Source of the DNA: an uncultured Collinsella sp.
GTDB lineage: Bacteria > Actinomycetota > Coriobacteriia > Coriobacteriales > Coriobacteriaceae
NCBI GenBank assembly: GCA_902475245.1
Contig: CABRYP010000010.1
Location: forward strand, 1-58,964
Direction of reading: 5' to 3'
Length of the DNA: 58,964 nt
Shown here: positions 10,001-15,650 of the stretch, one piece after another
How positions within the stretch are numbered: the first letter of the stretch is position 1
Layout of the letters: every line of letters starts with the position of its first letter
Position numbers and translations under genes: made by a program
Notes under the pieces: model-generated
The model's database searches: none
What the model was told of the DNA's origin: nothing
Seen by the model: only the letters and a program-made list of their open reading frames with translations

Positions 10001-10608
10001 TGCGACCGGCGCGACCGGTGGCGACGATTGGTGCGACGACGTTTGGTGCATGGTCGCCCAAGGAGAACTACATTACGGTGCCCAAGGGCACGAAGCTGGA
10101 GCTTTCGGCCGAGGATGGCACGACGATTTGGTACACCACCAACGACACCTGCCCCTGCCGTGACGAAGGCCGCGTAAAGTACACCGAGCCTATTGCGCTC
10201 GATAGCAACATGTATGTGCGTATTGCGGCACAGCGCCCTGGCATGTCGTACAGCGAGTATTCCGAGCGTCTGAACATTACGATTACGGTGACCGATGAGG
10301 CGGCGCCTGATCCGACGCCCGATCCCGGTCTGAAGCCAGAGCCCGAGCCGACGCCTGGCGACGGCGAGCAGGGCGGCGGTGCGGATGGCTCTGGCGGCAC
10401 CGGGGTACCTGCGGGCGGTTCGACTTCGACGACGACCACGGTGACGACGAACAAGTCCAAGGGTAAGGGCGAGAACGGCAAGAAGTCCGGCGGCACGGAG
10501 CTCGCCAGCACGGGTGACTCCACCGCGATGACGGTCGCCGCCTTGGGCATCGCCGGCGCAACCGTTGCCGCGGCCGGCATCGCCGCGACCAAGCGTCGCA
10601 AGCGTTAG
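4006..10608 (+). CDS. Giant wall-sorted surface protein with BspA-type LRRs and Ig-like domains, 2200 aa
   Basis: The start at 4006 follows AGGAAAGGA. A signal peptide covers about residues 1-33 (GAFAET). An acidic Ala/Asp/Pro-rich region follows, then BspA-like leucine-rich repeats (about 185-400) with units such as IERNAFDGCSHVSSVTI. The middle holds beta-rich repeats and a long helical, coiled-coil-like part (about 1140-1690). Next come a carboxypeptidase-regulatory-like fold (about 1704-1785), an invasin Big_1-like Ig domain (about 1905-1998) and a chitobiase/Fn3-associated-like domain (about 2005-2088). A Gly/Pro/Lys linker leads to LASTGD at about 2166, a hydrophobic helix and KRRKR. 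This suits covalent wall attachment by a sortase accepting Ala at the second motif position. LRR proteins of this type often bind host matrix or other bacteria; the partner here is unknown. Confidence 0.82.
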   Translation: MRWTTVRALCRRLTVAAVTLTMVTGSLPAGAFAETLTTDGTFVQTDNDQAADADAADPAPDAADAAPDAGAADPTVLDTGDTPTPPDSEIASAAGLTGAGQTESTPVATLATDLVEGKELAEQQKQEETAEAEATWNEDLGLWMTSKGATGVKDEYDDGYVAGERTPAQYYFSIDSLTNEISIEYGDAGITTLEVPSTIDDKNVVSLTGMGSAALTSITFAPNSHVRSVGGLGGSSIKEIALPDSVEELKSYAFYKSKTLQTVTWPNNAAFTTIPEQAFKECEQLDDKVVATLPTSVKTIDYLAFAYCGVPQFYVSDTTVLTFTQINVPGTVERIERNAFDGCSHVSSVTIGDGVKYIGALAFASLDPAIAGKEIVLPKSVEMIEWGAFENTRYGNETNHNAVALRVMNPDLQFGEAGYPGDYNERVTIDGVTYAIPFSEGQTIYAYATDSAGNPSMVKKLADAVADRKDSVDSSKPAYTFEWMGEAAQVTGKLPQSATATLVQAGQSTPLAVGDDGSFTADALSKTAATLRISLSGYYDMVLARPGDQMTGTWNIGEIKAEDFTKIPASRAIELNVGYLEPIVGQDKTERIELDSLDSIDLTVKSGGKTLKPAKGDKENDFRIQGTALVVSQAIADADQDLEITLEPKDSLKLGGATATVKPSAGKVDIDLKPWGTATVATKGDYQGANRVLVFRTSDGKLVADGVTYLMGYEDDGTTPIMKAETPRLKAGSYTIVAFNKTSYDIQATSYSTFSRLGLTVGKHIAQKQVKIEDGKQLDVTLDVPTFDVETYRAERGLTAGSVIADSSAVVGVETELRIHYELKDSQAAKIEIPLAKDAVEDVSAGAREAGASSDAMWAGTTWEGDNLVLDMKKSAGADVFVRFKPKAAGTYAISPLITLGEVTLPLGSTTLEVSGSRIEVDNTDVHSLLGNVAYVYAAPGKSVQLAVGTGSSAAKYTGKTNKLGRAKIEYDLPQDTLAAERVTLEARVGSTDVAAAAAEVTARNYVRYVPSASVWNFDVTYRGGTQNLVKDGKDTGKSLWTFHHLPQKKNAYWTFDITLEVGNEEAANTLDLYVDCVDGKTVTIPLTQKSREGTRVRYVAEYVDEGYLKLLDEFNKANDSTYVNCGNFEQIFMPQTYRISNAQLMTMLSFDANASAKKHSAAAEERQQEFSNAVQQWHEYMMDNSFNDVDEAFNDAIDQMVADAFAEEDKDGKEDEAQGGAARKARRAPAASDGEGDGAGNDEAAQFAAELKAAVGGSAALLTQQGDSYGVNVDKMIFEDAYGTSEDWCQELAAAQGANAADAAAIKELVDHASRAEFIAQQAEDLVGQSMGIGQLNQYGSWNDATAAALNKCAGIKASEYNGQSTSGFNDLGQALGSSLSYKAADDDTVKGFKVAAPDGEQTAYIESEFIENSNNNKNQALLFNSIAMQCDILDNLYDNWNVVHSLNNSKVRGWLMAWRRNDDVSAHMKLIRTIRSLKSYKIECEMFGQVFKTDAWKAAGQAFPAATQGIGIFTGIYGVNDASKNWENVNVRMQKVKGEREGYELQHTRLLAKPEKTEDDWKCIYALRDAMEKARAFENLLYRQLCHDSTDVAVGSIMTIAGVLTAGSAGTVVGAAYDAASTSVGSERAIKLTNAECAYDVACEQVERACQNRITVNWGELTDAEVYKANKDGLISDEKMQSIFEARYRNVAAKAAPDPAGVVYEGLLSNTVEGATVELWSADDAAGTNAVCWDAEEYEQDNPLATGADGAYNWNTPTGWYQVRVTKDGYEEARSAWLRVPPIQTEVNIGLVSTAAPEVASAHAYTDCIEVEFAQYMDASDDALVALCAQGLGDVTYTWLDKQDDPNGKPLSRVLRIRYADAREAGSTVAFELDGARNYAGTAMARWASGELVVGVRADKLKLNVEQAVTMLDGGDFELVAHVTDKAGKPFAGAKVSVGLESSAICSVDATQAVTGEDGAATFVLHGALPGLTTLTATVDDTALSKQVDVRVSAEAVRPARPVATIGATTFGAWSPKENYITVPKGTKLELSAEDGTTIWYTTNDTCPCRDEGRVKYTEPIALDSNMYVRIAAQRPGMSYSEYSERLNITITVTDEAAPDPTPDPGLKPEPEPTPGDGEQGGGADGSGGTGVPAGGSTSTTTTVTTNKSKGKGENGKKSGGTELASTGDSTAMTVAALGIAGATVAAAGIAATKRRKR

Positions 10609-10645
10609 GTTTTGGCGACAACGCCCATTCTCGGCTTTTGCAAGA

Positions 10646-10700
10646 TCTCAATCTGTAACACCAAGCTGCCCAAAACGGCTCTAGATGTTACAGATTGAGA
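10646..10700. repeat. 55-bp palindromic repeat (copy 3 of 10)
   Basis: The arms are TCTCAATCTGTAACA and TGTTACAGATTGAGA. The centre is nearly identical to that of the copy at 3707, and the flanking bases also match, so the block downstream of the two surface genes is duplicated. The 394-bp gap 10609-11002 contains three of these copies, a GGTGGT hairpin and the nfnB terminator. Confidence 0.85.
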
Positions 10701-10726
10701 TGAACTGCTCGGCCGCCAATCTAATG

Positions 10727-10781
10727 TCTCGATCTGTAACACGTAGCGGGGAATTTGGCCTCTAACTGTTACAGATTGAGA
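10727..10781. repeat. 55-bp palindromic repeat (copy 4 of 10)
   Basis: It begins 81 bp after the previous copy began, with arms TCTCGATCTGTAACA and TGTTACAGATTGAGA. Its centre resembles the copy at 3788. Confidence 0.85.
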
Positions 10782-10806
10782 CAAAGCGGAGGCGGTTGGA
10801 GCGATA

Positions 10807-10861
10807 TCTCGATCTGTAACAACTACAAGGCTCAACGGGCTCCAGGTGTTACAGATTGAGA
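10807..10861. repeat. 55-bp palindromic repeat (copy 5 of 10)
   Basis: It begins 80 bp after the previous copy began, with the same 15-bp arms. It has no counterpart after the first surface gene, so this locus has one extra unit. Confidence 0.85.
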
Positions 10862-10883
10862 CAAAACGACCGACCAAGCCTCA

Positions 10884-10920
10884 AACCACCACAAAGGTGC
10901 CTGTCCCCATCGTGGTGGTT
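10884..10920. repeat. ACCACC/GGTGGT hairpin repeat
   Basis: The left arm AACCACCAC and the right arm GTGGTGGTT enclose AAAGGTGCCTGTCCCCATC. The inner part of the stem is decayed compared with the copies at 1653 and 3865. Confidence 0.6.
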
Positions 10921-10938
10921 TGGGCGGTCGGTAAAGAA

Positions 10939-10974
10939 AAAGTCCCCGCCGGGCGTGTGCTCGACGGGGACTTT
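10939..10974 (-). terminator. Intrinsic terminator of nfnAB
   Basis: On the minus strand AAAGTCCCCG pairs with CGGGGACTTT and is followed by a T-rich tract (the run of A at 10936-10941 on the plus strand). It lies 28 bases past the nfnB stop. Confidence 0.75.
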
Positions 10975-11002
10975 GCCGTTTGGTGGCTAGCGCTGTAGGT
11001 GA

Positions 11003-12412
11003 TTACTCGCCCAGCAGGCTCTTGGTGATCGAAGCGGCGGCCTTCTTGCCGGCGCCCATCGCCAGAATGACCGTAGCGGCACCGGTGACGATGTCGCCGC
11101 CGGCCCAGATACGGGGATCGGTGGTCTGGCCGGTCTCCTCGTCGGCAACGATGTAGCCCCACTTGTTGAGCTCCATCTTGCCGCCGATCTTCTTTGCGAA
11201 GGGGTTGGCGTTGGTGCCGATAGCCGAGATCGCGACGTCGCAGGGGATCTCCTCGATGGCGCCCTCGATGGGCACCGGACGACGGCGGCCGGACTCGTCG
11301 GGCTCGCCGAGCTCCATCTTCTGGACCTTGACGGCGCACACGGAGCCGTCCTCGCCAGCGACAAACTCGAGCGGGGAGACGAGCGGCAGAACCTCGACGC
11401 CCTCGGCCTTGGCATGGTGCAGCTCGGCGCGACGGCAGGGCATCTCGTCCTCGGTACGACGGTAGGCGATGATGGCGTGCTCGGCGCCCAGGCGCTTGGC
11501 GGTACGGACGGCGTCCATAGCCACGTTGCCGCCACCAAAGACGACGACGTTCTTGCCATGCTTGGTGGGGGTGTCGTACTCGGGGAACTTGTTAGCCTTC
11601 ATCAGGTTCACGCGGGTGAGGTACTCGTTGGCGAAGAAGACGTTGGGCAGGTTCTCGCCGGGGACGTTGAGGAACTTGGGCAGGCCAGCGCCGGTCGCCA
11701 CGTAGATGGCGTCGAAGCCCTGCTCGAACAGCTCCTCGGCCGTGGCCATGTTGCCCACGACGGAGTTGTACTCAAACTTGACGCCCATGTCCTCCAGGCC
11801 GTCAATCTCACGCTTGACGACTGCCTTGGGCAGACGGAACTCGGGGATGCCGTAGACCAGCACGCCGCCGCCGGTAAAGAAGGCCTCGAAGACGGTGACG
11901 TCAAAGCCGTTACGGGCGAGCTCGCCGGCGCAGGTGATGCCGGACGGGCCGGAGCCGACGACGGCGACCTTCTTGCCGTTCTTGGGAGCCATCTTGGGCG
12001 TGGAGGCGAGCTCGGGGCGGTCACCCAGGAAGCGCTCGAGCTGGCCGATGGCCACGGGCTCGGACTTCTTACCACGGATGCACTTGCCCTCGCACTGATT
12101 CTCCTGCGGGCAGACGCGACCGCAGATGGCGGGAAGCATGGAGTCCTCGCGGATGGTATCGAGGGCGCCGCCGAAGTCCTTCGCGCGGATTTGCTCGATA
12201 AAGCGGGGGATGTTGATGTTGACGGGGCAGCCCTCAACACAGAACGGCTTCTTGCAGTTGAGGCAGCGCTCGGTCTCGGCCAGCGCCATCTCCTCGGTGA
12301 AGCCCTTGTCGACGGGGCGGAAGTCGCAGGCGCGCTCGGCAGCCGGCTCCTCGTTATCGGGGGTGCGGGGCGACTTCATATCGGCAACGAAACGACCGTT
12401 AACTAGTGGCAT
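11003..12412 (-). CDS. nfnB: NADPH-binding subunit of NADH-dependent ferredoxin:NADP+ oxidoreductase (GltA-like)
   Basis: The protein is 469 aa, the usual length for this family. The N-terminus has two cysteine clusters for [4Fe-4S] centres, CLNCKKPFCVEGCP (about 49-63) and CGRVCPQENQCEGKC (about 95-110). Next are an FAD-binding GSGPSG motif (about 153) and a second nucleotide site, GGGNVAMD (about 290). Proteins of this type are often annotated as glutamate synthase small subunit. No large glutamate synthase subunit is nearby, and the overlapping upstream partner is an NfnA-type flavoprotein. In Thermotoga and clostridia such pairs perform flavin-based electron bifurcation, interconverting NADPH with NADH plus reduced ferredoxin. 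The start overlaps the end of nfnA by 10 bases, implying translational coupling. The Nfn assignment rests on gene pairing and length. Confidence 0.85.
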   Translation of the reverse strand: MPLVNGRFVADMKSPRTPDNEEPAAERACDFRPVDKGFTEEMALAETERCLNCKKPFCVEGCPVNINIPRFIEQIRAKDFGGALDTIREDSMLPAICGRVCPQENQCEGKCIRGKKSEPVAIGQLERFLGDRPELASTPKMAPKNGKKVAVVGSGPSGITCAGELARNGFDVTVFEAFFTGGGVLVYGIPEFRLPKAVVKREIDGLEDMGVKFEYNSVVGNMATAEELFEQGFDAIYVATGAGLPKFLNVPGENLPNVFFANEYLTRVNLMKANKFPEYDTPTKHGKNVVVFGGGNVAMDAVRTAKRLGAEHAIIAYRRTEDEMPCRRAELHHAKAEGVEVLPLVSPLEFVAGEDGSVCAVKVQKMELGEPDESGRRRPVPIEGAIEEIPCDVAISAIGTNANPFAKKIGGKMELNKWGYIVADEETGQTTDPRIWAGGDIVTGAATVILAMGAGKKAAASITKSLLGE

Positions 12413-13242
12413 GCGCAGCTCTTTTCCTCATAGGCCTTGAGGGACGCGCCCTCTTCGGAACGGTAAGCGGCCTGGCGGGCACGAAGGTCATCCCAGTCGA
12501 CCAGGGTGGCATCGAAGTCGGGGCCGTCGACGCAAGCGAACTTGGTCACGCCGCCCACCTCGACGCGGCAGCAGCCGCACATACCGGTGCCGTCAACCAT
12601 GATGGGGTTGAGCGACGCGGTGATGGGGGTGTCGTACTTCTGGGCGGTGAGGGTCGAGAACTTCATCATCGGAACGGGGCCGACGCAGAAGACCTGGCTC
12701 ACGGCCTTGTCCTGCAGCAGACGCTCCAGCGGAGCGGTGACAACGCCCTGCTCGCCGTAGGAACCGTCGTCAGTGGTGATGTGGATGTGGTCCTCGTCGA
12801 GGAGTTCGCGGAACTGGTCCTCCATGAGCAGGAGGTCCTTGGTGCGGGCGCCCATGATGGCGTGCACCTCGTGGCCGGTCTCGACCAGGTGCTTGGCGAC
12901 CGGGAAGGCAATTGCCAGGCCGACGCCGCCGCCAATGACGGCGCAGGGGCCCTCAGCCATCTCGGTGGGAACGCCCAGCGGGCCCACGACGTCGCGCAGC
13001 GACTCGCCGGCCTCGTAGGTGGAAAGCATCTCGGTGGTCTTGCCGATCACCATGAAGATGAACTCGACCCAGCCCTCGTCACCGTTCCAGCCGGCCAGGG
13101 TAAACGGGACACGCTCGCCCGTCTCATTGGCGCGAACCATGAGGAACTGTCCAGCGTGCGCATGCTTGGCGATTGCGGGCGCCTCGATGCGGAACTTGAA
13201 CACCTTCTCCGAGAACTGCGTCTTCTCCAGGATCTTATACAT
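12403..13242 (-). CDS. nfnA: FAD/[2Fe-2S] subunit of NADH-dependent ferredoxin:NADP+ oxidoreductase
   Basis: The protein is 279 aa and belongs to the sulfide dehydrogenase/dihydroorotate dehydrogenase electron-transfer (PyrK-like) family. The N-terminus is an FAD-binding barrel (RANETGERVPFTLAGW region, about 43-57), followed by an NAD-binding fold with GGGVGLAIAFPVAKHL (about 108). Near the C-terminus is the cysteine cluster GTGMCGCCRVEVGG with a later FACVDGP, expected to hold [2Fe-2S]. The start has GAGAGGGG a few bases upstream. Its stop overlaps nfnB, so the two form one transcript ending at the hairpin at 10939. A lone PyrK or SudB function is less likely given the partner. Confidence 0.85.
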   Translation of the reverse strand: MYKILEKTQFSEKVFKFRIEAPAIAKHAHAGQFLMVRANETGERVPFTLAGWNGDEGWVEFIFMVIGKTTEMLSTYEAGESLRDVVGPLGVPTEMAEGPCAVIGGGVGLAIAFPVAKHLVETGHEVHAIMGARTKDLLLMEDQFRELLDEDHIHITTDDGSYGEQGVVTAPLERLLQDKAVSQVFCVGPVPMMKFSTLTAQKYDTPITASLNPIMVDGTGMCGCCRVEVGGVTKFACVDGPDFDATLVDWDDLRARQAAYRSEEGASLKAYEEKSCACH

Positions 13243-13415
13243 AGAACCCCTCTCTTGTTAGGGCGACCGAACCGTGCCTCCACGGAAATGGACGGTAGCC
13301 CGAATAAAACCGTACGCGCACAGGCGTTGTGCAGACATACGGTGCAAATTATACCCTCATGGACATGTCGCTTACGTGTATCTTCGGCGGTTGGGAGCAG
13401 GGTTTATTCACTTTG

Positions 13416-13615
13416 GCCTACCAAATAGGGGCAGGTTTATTTTGGTCAGTTTTATCGGGTAAAACGGCAAAGGGGGCCGGCCTCGGGTTGTGATGAGGCC
13501 GGCCCCCTTTGGGGCGCTATGTGTGTAAGTCGGCGCGCGGTTGATTGCGATGGCGCAACTGAGGTGTTTCCGCAGATAAAACCTGCCAAAATAAGCCTGT
13601 CCCTAAATGGTAGGC
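13416..13615. repeat. 200-bp element with about 41-bp imperfect inverted ends (MITE-like)
   Basis: The left end 13416-13456 (GCCTACCAAATAGGGGCAGG...) and the right end 13575-13615 are inverted copies with about 36 of 41 positions matching by eye. The interior holds the GC-rich hairpin at 13469. The element fills most of the 374-bp gap between nfnA and pth and ends one base before the pth stop. No convincing target-site duplication is visible. Confidence 0.6.
13469..13510 (-). terminator. Strong GC-rich hairpin after pth
   Basis: A perfect 16-bp stem, AAAGGGGGCCGGCCTC / GAGGCCGGCCCCCTTT, has a 10-base loop. Reading the minus strand the hairpin is followed by GCCGTTTTACC, a weak T tract. It could end pth transcription, or be an internal part of the surrounding inverted-repeat element. 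Confidence 0.55.
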
Positions 13616-13616
13616 T

Positions 13617-14246
13617 TTAGTGCTTGCCGTTGGCGGAAGCGGCGCCGTTGACGTGATCGCGGGCGTAGATTACGCCGTGCACGATCGCCAGGCCGGCGGC
13701 GTCGGCGGCGCGGGCGCAGGTGTCCTGGAAGTCCTCGGCCTCGCGGGCGCGCAGCTGCTTGAGCACGTAGTCTGCGACAGCCATCTTGCCGGGAGGGTTG
13801 CCGATGCCGGTGCGGATGCGGCTGAAGTCGCGGCTGCCCATCTTGTCGATGATGGAACGCAGCCCGTTGTGGCCAGCATGGCCGCCGCCCACCTTAACGC
13901 GTACGTCGCCGGCGGGAATATCGAGCTCATCGTGGATCACGAGCAGCTCCTCGGCCTTGATTTTGTACTCGCGGCAAAGCTTGGAGATGGGACCGCCCGA
14001 GGTATTCATGTACGACTGTGGCTTGACCAGCACAATCTGACGCTTGCCGCCCTCTTCCTCGGGGTCGTTGATGTTGATGGGCGCGACCTCGGCGCCGGCC
14101 TGGTTTTTCCAGTACGTGACACCGGCCTGACGGGCCAACTCGTCGATTGCTTTGAAGCCAGCGTTGTGGCGGGTCTCGGCATACTCATCGCCAGGGTTGC
14201 CAAGTCCAGCAACCATGCGAATCTTAAGCGGCTGTGCAGCTGCCAT
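13617..14246 (-). CDS. pth: Peptidyl-tRNA hydrolase
   Basis: The 209-aa protein releases peptides from prematurely dropped peptidyl-tRNA in the cytoplasm. The N-terminal VAGLGNPGDEYAETRHNAGF carries the family's conserved Asn and catalytic His. KPQSYMNTSG, the IHDELDIP loop and GGGHAGHNGLRSI are all present. I chose the ATG at 14246 because AAGGGA lies 8 bases before it; an in-frame ATG at 14276 lacks this. Its neighbours prs and glmU repeat the glmU-prs-pth order of Gram-positive bacteria, without ctc. The length is typical, with a short Ala/Asn-rich tail. Confidence 0.95.
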   Translation of the reverse strand: MAAAQPLKIRMVAGLGNPGDEYAETRHNAGFKAIDELARQAGVTYWKNQAGAEVAPININDPEEEGGKRQIVLVKPQSYMNTSGGPISKLCREYKIKAEELLVIHDELDIPAGDVRVKVGGGHAGHNGLRSIIDKMGSRDFSRIRTGIGNPPGKMAVADYVLKQLRAREAEDFQDTCARAADAAGLAIVHGVIYARDHVNGAASANGKH

Positions 14247-14364
14247 ATTTGTCCCTTCGTTACACAAATAGTTCAATCAACGACAAAGGCTACCACGCCC
14301 GCCGAAGGCGAGACTTCGTTTCAGCGAAATCCCACCAGACAAAAGCACGGCCGCGGCAGAGCGA

Positions 14365-14442
14365 GCCGCCGAAACAGAAGAAACCCCCGCGCGACCTTTG
14401 CGAAGCAAGGGGGAGCGTGGGGGTTTCTTCTGTTTCGGCGGC
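14365..14442. terminator. 24-bp perfect inverted repeat between pth and prs
   Basis: The arms at 14365-14388 and 14419-14442 (GCCGCCGAAACAGAAGAAAC... and its complement) enclose a 30-base loop. It lies just downstream of prs on the minus strand and upstream of pth, so it may end or attenuate prs transcription. The stem is long enough for RNase III processing, which is speculation. No long T-run follows. Confidence 0.5.
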
Positions 14443-14470
14443 GATGCGCCGGGTTGCAAGGACGATGCGA

Positions 14471-15457
14471 CTACAGCGCGAAGTCGCCGCCGACGAGCGT
14501 GGAGACGGGCTCCTCGTGGTAAACGGCGGAGATGGCCTGAGCGAACTCCTCGGCGACCGAGATGGTCTTAATCTTGCCGCCGACCTCGACGGGGATGGCG
14601 TCGGTGACGACGCACTCGACGATCGGGGCGTCGTTCAGGCGCTCGATGGCCGGACCGGAGAAGATACCGTGGGTGGCGCAGACGTAGATGTCGCCAGCGC
14701 CCATAGCCTTGAGCTCCTTGACGTTGGCGCACAGGGTGCCAGCGGTGTCGATCATGTCGTCGTTGATGACGCAGGTCTTGCCCTTGATGTCGCCGATGAT
14801 GCCCATGACCTCGGCGGCGTTGTGACGCGGACGGCCCTTGTGGGCGATGGCCAGGTCGCAGCCGAGCATGTCGGACAGCTTCTTGGCGGCCTTGGCGCGA
14901 CCCACGTCGGGGGAGACGACAACCAGGTTGTCGGTGTCGAAGTGCATGTCGTTGTAGTACTGGCCAAACAGCGGCAGTGCGGACAGGTGGTTAACCGGGA
15001 TATCGAAGAAGCCCTGGATCTGACCCTGGTGCAGGTCGAGGGTGATGATGCGGTCGACACCGGCGCGCTCGAGCAGGTTGGCGACGAGGCGGGCGGTGAT
15101 GGGCTCGCGCGGGCCGGCCTTGCGGTCCTGGCGGGCATAGCCGTAGTGGGTGATAACGGCGGTGATGGAGCGGGCGGATGCGCGCTTGGCAGCGTCGGTG
15201 GCGATGAGCAGCTCCATGAGCATGTCGTTGACGTTGCCGCCGGCCACGGACTGAATCAGGAAGACGTCGGCGCCGCGGACGGTCTCGTCGTAGCGGGCGT
15301 AAATCTCACCATTGGCGAACTGCTTTAGCGTAAGGCCCGAAAGCTCGACCCCAAGGTACTCAGCGATCTTCTGAGCGAGGGGACGGTTGGAGGAACCGGA
15401 ATACACGCGGATGGACTTGCGCATATTCTCCGACTTCTCGGGATCATTAATCGGCAT
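14471..15457 (-). CDS. prs: Ribose-phosphate pyrophosphokinase
   Basis: This 328-aa cytoplasmic enzyme makes PRPP from ribose 5-phosphate and ATP for purine, pyrimidine, histidine, tryptophan and NAD synthesis. Landmarks are RVYSGSSNRPLAQ near the start, DRKAGPREPITARLVA (flexible loop), LDLHQGQIQGFF, VVSPDVGRAKAA (PRPP-loop region) and DDMIDTAGT (ribose-phosphate binding). AAGGAGAAGGG lies just before the ATG at 15457. It sits between glmU and pth, so UDP-sugar and nucleotide supply genes are adjacent. A hairpin at 15604 separates it from glmU, so it may have its own promoter. Confidence 0.96.
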   Translation of the reverse strand: MPINDPEKSENMRKSIRVYSGSSNRPLAQKIAEYLGVELSGLTLKQFANGEIYARYDETVRGADVFLIQSVAGGNVNDMLMELLIATDAAKRASARSITAVITHYGYARQDRKAGPREPITARLVANLLERAGVDRIITLDLHQGQIQGFFDIPVNHLSALPLFGQYYNDMHFDTDNLVVVSPDVGRAKAAKKLSDMLGCDLAIAHKGRPRHNAAEVMGIIGDIKGKTCVINDDMIDTAGTLCANVKELKAMGAGDIYVCATHGIFSGPAIERLNDAPIVECVVTDAIPVEVGGKIKTISVAEEFAQAISAVYHEEPVSTLVGGDFAL

Positions 15458-15600
15458 TACCCTTCTCCTTTATACATCGAATGCCATATAGATGCCTTGT
15501 TGCATTGTAACCGCGCGACGGGGCTTATTGAGTCTTGATAACGTCTTTACCGTCAACGGACACGAACCGACCACTCATCCGGCCGCGCAGGTCAGCATAG

Positions 15601-15633
15601 AAAAAGGAGCCGTCCCTACGGAAGCGGCTCCTT
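15601..15633 (-). terminator. Intrinsic terminator of glmU
   Basis: On the minus strand AAGGAGCCG pairs with CGGCTCCTT across a 12-base loop and is followed by TTTTT (the A run at 15601-15605 on the plus strand). It lies 18 bases beyond the glmU stop. Confidence 0.75.
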
Positions 15634-15650
15634 AGATGCTTGGTAAAACG

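Noticed and set aside
11003..12412. Glutamate synthase small subunit
   Set aside because: The domain layout allows it, but no large subunit is nearby and the gene overlaps an NfnA-type partner.
12406..13428. 340-aa open frame on the plus strand
   Set aside because: It is antisense to nfnA, which has conserved cofactor motifs.
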